A stretch of DNA of 32,725 bases from Bacteroidales bacterium (GTDB lineage: Bacteria > Bacteroidota > Bacteroidia > Bacteroidales > UBA932), in contig JAFUQW010000118.1 of NCBI GenBank assembly GCA_017472115.1, positions 1 to 32,725 on the forward strand. The letters are read 5' to 3'. Under the pieces are notes generated by a model. That model was given only the letters and a program-made list of their open reading frames with translations, did not search any database and was not told the origin of the DNA. The position numbers and the translations under genes were made by a program. Position 1 is the first letter of the stretch. Each line of letters opens with the position of its first letter. Shown piece after piece: positions 23,792 to 30,755 of this stretch.

Positions 23792-25057
23792 ATGTACGCA
23801 TTGGTTGACTGCAATAATTTCTTCGTTTCCTGCGAAAGGGTATTCCGTCCGGATCTGGAAGGGAAGGCTGTGGTCGTACTGTCCAACAACGACGGGTGTG
23901 TTGTGTCCAGAAGCAATGAGAGCAAGGCTATGGGTATAAAGATGTGCACTCCCTTCTATCAGGTAAAACATTACGTTGACGAGGGCCTTCTGACTGCATG
24001 CTCATCCAATTATGCCTTGTATGGCGATCTGTCAGGCAGAGTGATGTCGATTCTTGCCGATGCGGCTCCGCATATCGAGATATATTCCATTGACGAGGCC
24101 TTCATGCACCTTGACGGCATCAGACCGGCTGATGTACCGGAATTCTGCCGCAGACTTGTGGAGAAGATAAGAAGGTGGGTAGGGGTGCCGGTCAGCATCG
24201 GAGTGGCGCCTACCAAGACTTTAGCCAAGATAGCCAGTCATTTCGCTAAGACATATAAAGGATATAAGGGAGTATGCATGATGGAAACGGATGCCAAACG
24301 TCTTAAGGCTCTGGAGCTTACTCCGATAGATGACGTCTGGGGAATAGGGCGCAGGCTTGCCCCCAAGATGCGTGAGTGGGGGATAGCTACGTCCCTGGAC
24401 TTCACCCTCAGATCCAAGGAGTGGGTGGCTGACAAGTTGGGAATTAACGGACTGCGTACATGGGAGGAACTCAGGGGCACACCTTGCGTCGAGGAAGAGA
24501 CGGAAGAAAGACGCAAGTCGATATGCACATCCCGTTCATTTGCCGATATGATCGAGGATGAGCAGGAACTGTCCTTGAGAGTTTCTGATTTCGCTGCTAT
24601 GTGTGCAAAGAAGCTGCGGGAAGAAGGCTCTGCGGCATGCGATGTCACCACTTTCATCTATACCAACCGTTTCCGCGAGGATATGGCTCAGTATTTCCCT
24701 TCTGCCACGGTGAGGCTACCGGTAGCTGCCAGCAGTACTCAGGAAATCGTAGGAGCAGCCTTGAAGGCATTCAGGGCGGTCTATCGCAAGGGATATAAAT
24801 ACAAGAAGGCGGGAGTGACAGTGAGCGGTATCGTGCCCGAAGATGCGATCCAGACGGCTATGTTCGATTTCGATGATGAACTGCGACGCAGACAGGATTC
24901 TTTGTCGGAGGTGATGGATCATGTGAACTGCTCCGGTTCGCCATCCTTGCTGAGACTTGCCTCACAGCGCCCCGGACATTATGCCGACGGAATCCGCAGC
25001 TATTTCAGGTCAAGACTTTATACGACTTCCATGGATGATATAATAGAGGTGCACTGA
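23792..25057 (+). CDS. umuC: Y-family DNA polymerase V catalytic subunit
   Basis: Translesion polymerase that copies damaged DNA with UmuD'. The 421-residue protein starts MYALVDCNNFFVSCERVF; this first metal-binding aspartate is typical of UmuC. The YSIDEAFMHLD motif supplies the other acidic residues of the palm. GIAPTKTLAKIASHFAK-like (here GVAPTKTLAK) and IDDVWGIGRRLAPK are the usual helix-hairpin-helix region. Length and order are normal. It forms a two-gene operon with umuD and meets the convergent glycerophosphodiesterase gene with a 23-bp gap. Confidence 0.95.
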   Translation: MYALVDCNNFFVSCERVFRPDLEGKAVVVLSNNDGCVVSRSNESKAMGIKMCTPFYQVKHYVDEGLLTACSSNYALYGDLSGRVMSILADAAPHIEIYSIDEAFMHLDGIRPADVPEFCRRLVEKIRRWVGVPVSIGVAPTKTLAKIASHFAKTYKGYKGVCMMETDAKRLKALELTPIDDVWGIGRRLAPKMREWGIATSLDFTLRSKEWVADKLGINGLRTWEELRGTPCVEEETEERRKSICTSRSFADMIEDEQELSLRVSDFAAMCAKKLREEGSAACDVTTFIYTNRFREDMAQYFPSATVRLPVAASSTQEIVGAALKAFRAVYRKGYKYKKAGVTVSGIVPEDAIQTAMFDFDDELRRRQDSLSEVMDHVNCSGSPSLLRLASQRPGHYADGIRSYFRSRLYTTSMDDIIEVH

Positions 25058-25080
25058 CATATGCCGGTGCTCCTCATCTC

Positions 25081-25908
25081 TTATCTCTGTTCTGTCAGCC
25101 CCATCTGCCGGATGACTTCCCTCGCTTGAAGAGGATTGTCCGTGGTCAGCTGGTCAACCCCTTTCTCTATCATCCTGACCATCAGGCTGTCCTTGTTGAC
25201 GGTCCATGTGTTGACGCTCATTCCTTCTTCCTTGGCCTCTTCTATCCATTTGCCGTTCAAGGTCAATATGGCGTGGTTGTAGTCGATGCCTGAAATCCCG
25301 GCTTCCCTGACTTTGGAAGGCTTCTTGTCTCCGTTCAGATATTGGACGGTGAATCCGGGAAGCTTCCGGGCAAGTCTCTCGCACATGTGGAAGCTGAATG
25401 ATATGAACATGACCCTTTCCGGATCAAGAAGTCCATGCTCCTCAAGTTTTGCTATGGTCAGATCGACGAACGTATCTTCTATCTCGGCTGTCGAATGGGT
25501 CTTGAGCTCATACACAAGCATGGTTTCGGGATATTTCTTTCCTTGTTCGAGATATTCGTCGATCGTCGGAATAGGCTCACCGTTTTCGAGACGGAAATAT
25601 GTGAAGGCTTCATAAGGATGCTTCTCGATCTTCTTTCCTTCGACGTCACTGTCGTGAAAGATGACGAGAACGCTGTCCTTGGTCATGTTCACGTCGAATT
25701 CGCTGCCCCAGAAACCGGCTTCCTGAGCGCATCTCAGGGCTGCGATGGAGTTCCTCGCGTATCCGGCTTCTTCGCAGTTCCAGAAGCCTCGATGTGCTAC
25801 TACCGATACTTTATGTTCTTTGTCCATGTCCTTTTTCCTGCGGGCTTCACCCGTTGAAGGAAGAAGCATCAGGCATGCCATGGCGAGGATTGTGAGTCTG
25901 TATTTCAT
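25081..25908 (-). CDS. Glycerophosphodiester phosphodiesterase, exported
   Basis: GDPD-family metal-dependent hydrolase releasing glycerol 3-phosphate from glycerophosphodiesters. The catalytic HRGFWNCEE (His + Arg) lies in the first part, with EFDVNMTKD and the ELKTH motif following. The N terminus (MKYRLTILAMACLMLLPSTG) is a signal sequence, so it acts outside the cytoplasm. I set the start at ATG 25908 (275 residues): the longer frame from 25947 begins inside the -7 element TACATTTG (25952-25945). It is convergent with umuC and divergent from pgi. Confidence 0.9.
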   Translation of the reverse strand: MKYRLTILAMACLMLLPSTGEARRKKDMDKEHKVSVVAHRGFWNCEEAGYARNSIAALRCAQEAGFWGSEFDVNMTKDSVLVIFHDSDVEGKKIEKHPYEAFTYFRLENGEPIPTIDEYLEQGKKYPETMLVYELKTHSTAEIEDTFVDLTIAKLEEHGLLDPERVMFISFSFHMCERLARKLPGFTVQYLNGDKKPSKVREAGISGIDYNHAILTLNGKWIEEAKEEGMSVNTWTVNKDSLMVRMIEKGVDQLTTDNPLQAREVIRQMGLTEQR

Positions 25909-25944
25909 TGTCATGATATGTGGTTTATTGGTCATACTGTTGTA

Positions 25945-25952
25945 CAAATGTA
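25945..25952 (-). promoter_or_regulatory. -7 element of the glycerophosphodiesterase gene
   Basis: TACATTTG on the minus strand matches TAnnTTTG. Its position argues for a translation start at 25911 or 25908 and against the upstream ATG at 25947. Confidence 0.55.
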
Positions 25953-25983
25953 ATTATTTTATAGCTGTTTCAGCAAAAAAACT

Positions 25984-25991
25984 TAACTTTG
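25984..25991 (+). promoter_or_regulatory. -7 element of pgi
   Basis: TAACTTTG on the plus strand, about 60 bp before the pgi ATG, matches TAnnTTTG exactly. The -33 region at about 25964 has TGTTTC and not a clear TTTG. Confidence 0.55.
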
Positions 25992-26052
25992 CCAAGTTGT
26001 GCCTTCTTCGGAGGTGCATGGAAATGTGATAATTCAATAAAGACATAACATT

Positions 26053-27393
26053 ATGGTAAAAGTAAATCTGAGCGGCTGCAGCTCATTCGTAAATGATGCA
26101 GACTACAAGGCTTATGTAGAGAAATCACTTGCAGCTCTTGATGTCCTTGAGAATGGTACAGGAGCAGGTAACGACTTCCTCGGCTGGAAACATCTCCCGT
26201 CTGAAACACTCAACGGCACCCTCGTGGCAGAGTGTGAGGCAGTTAGGGATGCATGGGCGGCAAAGAACGTGGATCTCGTTGTAGTGATCGGAATCGGCGG
26301 CTCATATCTTGGTGCAAAATGTGCACTCGAGGCTCTCTCACATCAGTTTGCAAAGCAGCTCAAGAACAAGGGCAATGCTCCTGAGATCGTTTTCGCAGGA
26401 CAGAACCTTTCGGAAGAGTATATGTGCGAGCTCATGGATCTCGTGAAGGAGAGAAATGCAGCTTGTGTAGTGATATCCAAATCAGGTACTACCACAGAGC
26501 CTGCAGTGGCTTTCCGTCTCGTGAAGAAATATCTTGAGGATACATACGGAAAGGCTGAGGCTGCAGAGCGTATCGTGGCTGTGACCGACAAGGCACGCGG
26601 TGCCCTCAAGGGACTCGCGACCCAGGAAGGCTACAAGACATTCGTCATCGAGGACAATGTGGGAGGACGTTTCTCTGTCCTCACTCCGGTAGGTATCCTT
26701 CCTATCGTGCTTGCAGGTTTCGACATGAATGCAATGCTCCAGGGCGCTCTTGAGATGGAAGAAGCTTGCGCAAAGAAGTGCGAGTGCAACCCTGCAGTGC
26801 AGTATGCGGCTATGCGTAACGCCCTCTATGCACAGGGCAAGAAGATAGAGATCCTCGTGGCATACAACCCTAAGCTCACATTCCTCGGCGAGTGGTGGAA
26901 GCAGCTCTACGGCGAGTCTGAAGGCAAGAACGGCCTCGGAATCTTCCCTGCGTCAGTAAACTTCACAACCGACCTTCACTCTATGGGTCAGTATATCCAG
27001 GACGGAGAGCGTACCCTCATGGAGACAGTCGTCACAGTAGAGAAGAGCAACCGCTCTATGCTCATCGAGAACGACCCTCAGAACCTCGACGGACTCAATT
27101 TCCTCACAGGTAAGCATGTTGAGGAGTGCAATGCGATGGCAGAGCTCGGAACAAAGCTTGCTCACATCGACGGCGGCGTACCTCAGATCTCGCTCTCTAT
27201 CGAGTGCGTGAACGAGTACAACCTCGGAGCTCTCTTCTATTTCTTCGAGAAGGCCTGCGGCATCAGCGGCTATGTCCTCGGTGTCAATCCGTTCGACCAG
27301 CCTGGCGTCGAGGCCTACAAGAAGAATATGTTCGCCCTCCTCGGCAAGCCTGGCTACGAGGAAATGGCAGAGGCCCTCAAGGCAAGACTCTAA
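26053..27393 (+). CDS. pgi: Glucose-6-phosphate isomerase
   Basis: Interconverts glucose 6-phosphate and fructose 6-phosphate in glycolysis and gluconeogenesis. The 446-residue protein is the short bacterial type. Seen are VIGIGGSYLGAKCALEAL, the SKSGTTTEPAVAF phosphate-binding motif, TTDLHSMGQYIQDG, and the C-terminal GVNPFDQPGVEAYKK with the catalytic lysine. Codon use is strongly biased (CTC, GGC, AAG), fitting high expression. The 15-bp-stem terminator follows at 27480-27515. Confidence 0.97.
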   Translation: MVKVNLSGCSSFVNDADYKAYVEKSLAALDVLENGTGAGNDFLGWKHLPSETLNGTLVAECEAVRDAWAAKNVDLVVVIGIGGSYLGAKCALEALSHQFAKQLKNKGNAPEIVFAGQNLSEEYMCELMDLVKERNAACVVISKSGTTTEPAVAFRLVKKYLEDTYGKAEAAERIVAVTDKARGALKGLATQEGYKTFVIEDNVGGRFSVLTPVGILPIVLAGFDMNAMLQGALEMEEACAKKCECNPAVQYAAMRNALYAQGKKIEILVAYNPKLTFLGEWWKQLYGESEGKNGLGIFPASVNFTTDLHSMGQYIQDGERTLMETVVTVEKSNRSMLIENDPQNLDGLNFLTGKHVEECNAMAELGTKLAHIDGGVPQISLSIECVNEYNLGALFYFFEKACGISGYVLGVNPFDQPGVEAYKKNMFALLGKPGYEEMAEALKARL

Positions 27394-27417
27394 TTTTACA
27401 ATGCCCCTTTGGGGATT

Positions 27418-27432
27418 TGGCACACCCTTTGC
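27418..27432 (+). promoter_or_regulatory. Sigma-54-type promoter match (-24/-12)
   Basis: TGGCAC (27418-27423), five bases, then TTGC (27429-27432). The GG and GC are separated by exactly 10 bp, as RpoN promoters require. It lies 25 bp after pgi, with no gene starting within 400 bp downstream. A transcript starting about 27445 would run into the terminator at 27480, giving an RNA of about 75-80 nt. With ten fixed bases, about 0.06 chance matches would be expected in both strands of this window. Confidence 0.5.
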
Positions 27433-27479
27433 AAATACTCTAAACCGGTTAGTTTAGTTGTTATTTAGGGTTATAGTTC

Positions 27480-27515
27480 AACCGGGCGGTCAGACAAGGT
27501 TCTGACCGCCCGGTT
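27480..27515 (+). terminator. Strong terminator after pgi
   Basis: AACCGGGCGGTCAGA (27480-27494) and TCTGACCGCCCGGTT (27501-27515) form a perfect 15-bp stem with a 6-nt loop, followed by TTGATTTTATG. It ends the pgi transcript and any RNA from the sigma-54-type site. Confidence 0.9.
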
Positions 27516-27546
27516 TGATTTTATGCTCAGTACCCCAAATCTCCGC

Positions 27547-27576
27547 TTGCTAAATTGCGGAAAAAACATAACTTTG
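27547..27576 (+). promoter_or_regulatory. Promoter of the structured RNA
   Basis: TTG at 27547-27549 and TAACTTTG at 27569-27576, 19 bp apart, fit the Bacteroidota TTTG / TAnnTTTG pattern. Transcription would begin near 27583, just before the closing stem of the predicted RNA. Confidence 0.6.
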
Positions 27577-27582
27577 CATCGG

Positions 27583-27773
27583 AAAGATCAGCAGGGCTTG
27601 AAATATTGAAAACATAATTTGTTTTCTTATCATCGTATTCTGAAAATCGCCATTATTTCAACGGTTACGGATGATAAGGAAAACCGCACTCATACGGGTG
27701 CGGGCTTTCTTATCGTAACCGTGGGCGTTTGGCGATGCCTCAGAAAACAATAAGCAAGCCCGCACCTTTTCTT
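27583..27773 (+). ncRNA. Rod-like structured RNA, 6S-like candidate
   Basis: About 190 nt. Closing stem GC-a-GGGCTTG (27591-27600) / CAAGCCCGC (27755-27763), followed by a TTTTCTTT tail (27767-27773). Inside, successive helices are TTCTGA / TCAGAA (27638-27643, 27740-27745), ATCGCCA / TGGCGAT (27646-27652, 27730-27736), ACGGTTACG / CGTAACCGT (27661-27669, 27714-27722), ATAAG / CTTAT (27674-27678, 27709-27713) and CCGCAC / GTGCGG (27684-27689, 27698-27703). Between the closing stem and the first inner helix lies a large asymmetric bubble. This is the outline of 6S RNA. An alternative 11-bp pairing, GGTGCGGGCTT (27697-27707) with AAGCCCGCACC (27756-27766), excludes the first and last helices and ends in the T-tract. 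The RNA could therefore instead be a switchable leader of the operon at 27836. No gene fits here. Confidence 0.6.
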
Positions 27774-27835
27774 TGTGACAGCAGCAAGGATTATTTTGAT
27801 GGTCACTAGTCAAAGATAATAGTATTAATAATGAT
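27774..27835 (+). other. Short leader before the accessory operon
   Basis: AT-rich 62 bp containing GTGAC (27775-27779) / GTCAC as a weak inverted repeat. I see no clear TAnnTTTG here; TTATTTTG (27791-27798) is one base off and lacks a -33 at proper distance. The operon may therefore depend on read-through of the upstream RNA. Confidence 0.35.
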
Positions 27836-28936
27836 ATGGAAACAATGATTCCCGAGAGTAATTTCTCTTATGCAGACATACCATCAGATGGTATTCAGCA
27901 ACAGTATTCTGATACGTGTGCCATCAAGTCACAGCAAATTATTTTGAATGAATTTGGCATTCCTGTTACAGAAGATCAATTGGTACAGTATTCATATGAA
28001 AGAGGGTGGTATCAAGGTGACGGAACCGGTACTACGTTCGAAGATGTGGGTAATTTGCTTGAAGAGGCAAATATTCCTTGTACCCGTCAGGAAAATGCAA
28101 ATGTCTTTAATGTCGTAAGTGAACTTTCTCAGGGTCATAAAGTGATTGTTGCTGTTGATTCAGGAGAGTTGTGGGGCAATAAGTTTAGTGCATGGTGTAA
28201 TGATTTCTTCAATGGAGATACTCCTGACCATGCATTGATTGTCAGTGGTATTGATACCTCAGATCCAGAAAATATACAGGTTATTGTTACTGATCCTGGA
28301 AACGGTGACTATCATAAGTCGTATCCATTGGATCAGTTTATGGATGCGTGGTCAGATGCTAGTTGTTATATGGTTTCTACTGATGTTGCAGTTCCTGATG
28401 TGGTATATGGAATGCAGAATTTTAACTATGATTCGGGACATTTGGATCTGATAGGTGGCATGGGCTATAACGATTTCCAGATTTTCAATGATTTGAGTTA
28501 TGGATTGCCTGTCTTTGCATTGAATGATATGGGTATGTATGATTTCCCTGTATCATCTCTTATGGATGCTTATTGGGGCGTGGCAAATAATGACATTATG
28601 TTTGGAGATATATTCTCTGGCTATGCGTTCAATGACTATCTGGATGTAGATGTAGCGACGCAAATGATGCATAATACATATGATAGAGGATTTGATCAGA
28701 TTGATTTTAATTCTTACTATATGGCAAATCCTGAAATGTATCCGATGATCGGTCCGGATATGAACTTTATTGATCCTATCAGTAATGTGGATTATAATGA
28801 ATTCTTGAATGGTTCTATTGATTACTTCTGTAGTATCGGTGATTATAATTCTGCCGCATATTGTCAACAGCAACAAATGATGTTGGATTTTTGCGATTCT
28901 CATGATATTGATTTCTATTCTGCATTTATGTCCTAA
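27836..28936 (+). CDS. C39-like cysteine peptidase with acidic, lysine-free tail
   Basis: 366 residues, first gene of the accessory operon. Residues about 20-185 are a papain-fold C39-like domain: Gln22 and Cys28 in QQQYSDTCAIKS, His132 in DHALIVSG, and Asp153 in VTDPGNG form a plausible oxyanion/catalytic set. No signal peptide or membrane segment is seen, so it is cytosolic. The second half (about 187-366) has no family I recognise. It is rich in Asp, Tyr, Phe, Met and Asn, contains no lysine and only one arginine (in TYDRGF), and ends in a QQQQMML stretch. The gene is AT-richer than the preceding chromosome. It is 3 bp upstream of the first dynamin gene. Function is unknown; it may be the effector of the cluster or process one of its partners. 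Confidence 0.8.
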   Translation: METMIPESNFSYADIPSDGIQQQYSDTCAIKSQQIILNEFGIPVTEDQLVQYSYERGWYQGDGTGTTFEDVGNLLEEANIPCTRQENANVFNVVSELSQGHKVIVAVDSGELWGNKFSAWCNDFFNGDTPDHALIVSGIDTSDPENIQVIVTDPGNGDYHKSYPLDQFMDAWSDASCYMVSTDVAVPDVVYGMQNFNYDSGHLDLIGGMGYNDFQIFNDLSYGLPVFALNDMGMYDFPVSSLMDAYWGVANNDIMFGDIFSGYAFNDYLDVDVATQMMHNTYDRGFDQIDFNSYYMANPEMYPMIGPDMNFIDPISNVDYNEFLNGSIDYFCSIGDYNSAAYCQQQQMMLDFCDSHDIDFYSAFMS

Positions 28937-28939
28937 GCT

Positions 28940-30751
28940 ATGAGTAAGCAAATAAACGATAATATAATTCGATTTAATGCTTTGTTGAAGAAGGTTACTC
29001 CTGTTCTTAAAAGTCATCATAAAGAAAGTGATATAGAACAGCTGTCAAAAATGATGGACAGTGTTTCTTCGGATTCTGTTTCTGTTTTAGTGTGCGGTGA
29101 GTTTAAAAGAGGAAAATCGTCTTTTATTAATGCCTTTTTAGGAGAAGAATTATGTCCTACTGATGCTGGAATCGCGACTTCAGTGGTATCAATCATAAAA
29201 TATGGACAAGAACGTCGGGTTACAAGATTTTATGGTGATGTCAATAATTTACAATCAGAAGATATCCCTTTTGATAAAATTGAGAAATATGCTAAGGGGA
29301 CCTCTCTTGAGATAGATAACACTACAATGCTTATCATTGAGTTGCCTTCTCCTAAATTAGAAAATGGATTGTCTCTAATAGATACTCCGGGGGTAGGTGG
29401 CCTGGATCCAAGACATCTGTTTTTAACCCTGTATGTATTACCAAAAGCTGATGTGACTTTTTTTGTAGTAGATGCAGGAGAACCACTTTCATCAACAGAA
29501 TTGGATTTCTACAAAGATAAGATTGTCCCATATTCAAAGTCAAGTAAAATCATTCTTAACAAAAGTGACTTGAAGACCACGGATGAATTGGAACAAATTA
29601 TTGTAGATATAAAAAATAAGATTTCTCAACATTGTTGCATTGATGAACAAAGTATAGATGTTGTTCCTGTTTCATCTGCTCATTGGAAAATGTATAATAG
29701 GTCCAAAAGTGAAAAGATGAAGATTTCATCTAATTCAGAAGCGGTTAATTCGATTTTTGAAAATACTGTGCCTGAATATAAGAAACTCATTCTTGAAGGA
29801 GTTAAGCAAAGATTGATAGTATCTCTGTCTAACATTAAAGAAATGTTGAGTTTCCAGGCAGCTCAGCTTAAAGAACCCGATGAAGAAGAACAAGAGCAAT
29901 TCAAGAATCGCTTGATAGAGTTGAAACAGATTAAGGATAATGTGCTTAATCCATCATCTGAGCTTAGAAAGAAAATTTCCCATGTTATCAAAAGCTCACA
30001 GGCGAAGGTCATCAATGAACTGACTAAACAGAGTATTCTGTTTTCTACGGAATGTCTTGACAGTATCTTGAAACGCCCGGAAGCAAAAGGCAGTAAAGGT
30101 GGGAAGTGGGTACTTCGACAGATTAATCTCGGATTGGAATCTCTCGCTGCGGAAGTGGATTTGAGAATAGAGTCGGGGTTTGATGAAGTTAATGAATTAT
30201 TAGGTGAGGAAATCCAGATGCCAGAAAGTGGATTCACAGAAAGAATTAATGTGGATCTGACACCAGCTGAAAGAAGTCTTGCTGATGTCGCTTGTAATAT
30301 GACAAGACAAGCTCTTCCCGGTTTAGGTGTAGCCAGTCTGGCAGCAATGGTTTTTTCTACCTTCTGTGCTCCATTTGTCGTGTCTGGTTTAGGCGGATTA
30401 ACAGCTGCAGCTGCATATGTTTATAAATCCAGCAAAGACGCTAATACAGCCAATCGTATTCATGAACTAAAATCCAAGCTCGGTCCTCAGATAACCATTG
30501 CCATGAATGATTTGAAAGCATATGTACAGCAACGTTATGATGAGTTCAATGAGGCGCTGGTCGAAAGTTTAGAGCGTAAGACAAATGAAATTGTCACAGA
30601 AATGCAAGATGTAGTTGATGCAATAAAAAAAATTGAAAATGACAAAAAGGAAACAGTAAAGCAATTGGAAGCATTAGAAGGGCAAGTTCAATTTGTAGAA
30701 ACTCATTTGAAGCAAACGGAATTACTTCTGACAAATCCTTTTGATAAATAA
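28940..30751 (+). CDS. Dynamin-like GTPase with hydrophobic membrane segment
   Basis: 603 residues. A dynamin-family GTPase domain occupies the N-terminal half: G1 GEFKRGKSS (53-61), a switch-I threonine near Thr80, G3 DTPG (148-151), and G4 NKSD (207-210). Long helical stalk segments follow. A hydrophobic stretch lies at about 459-495 (LPGLGVASLAAMVF...), with a paddle-like composition for membrane insertion. A coiled-coil end completes it (about 540-595). Bacterial dynamins remodel or fuse membranes and often work as pairs. The stop is followed after 4 bp by a second dynamin gene, so a hetero-oligomer is likely. Activity is inferred. Confidence 0.88.
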   Translation: MSKQINDNIIRFNALLKKVTPVLKSHHKESDIEQLSKMMDSVSSDSVSVLVCGEFKRGKSSFINAFLGEELCPTDAGIATSVVSIIKYGQERRVTRFYGDVNNLQSEDIPFDKIEKYAKGTSLEIDNTTMLIIELPSPKLENGLSLIDTPGVGGLDPRHLFLTLYVLPKADVTFFVVDAGEPLSSTELDFYKDKIVPYSKSSKIILNKSDLKTTDELEQIIVDIKNKISQHCCIDEQSIDVVPVSSAHWKMYNRSKSEKMKISSNSEAVNSIFENTVPEYKKLILEGVKQRLIVSLSNIKEMLSFQAAQLKEPDEEEQEQFKNRLIELKQIKDNVLNPSSELRKKISHVIKSSQAKVINELTKQSILFSTECLDSILKRPEAKGSKGGKWVLRQINLGLESLAAEVDLRIESGFDEVNELLGEEIQMPESGFTERINVDLTPAERSLADVACNMTRQALPGLGVASLAAMVFSTFCAPFVVSGLGGLTAAAAYVYKSSKDANTANRIHELKSKLGPQITIAMNDLKAYVQQRYDEFNEALVESLERKTNEIVTEMQDVVDAIKKIENDKKETVKQLEALEGQVQFVETHLKQTELLLTNPFDK

Positions 30752-30755
30752 GTCT

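Noticed and set aside
27583..27773. A metabolite riboswitch of known class
   Set aside because: I recognise no conserved core of a known class, and the downstream genes are not metabolic.
28553..29020. Minus-strand open frame of 155 codons opposite the peptidase
   Set aside because: Isoleucine- and histidine-rich shadow of the aspartate- and tyrosine-rich tail; no start context or family.
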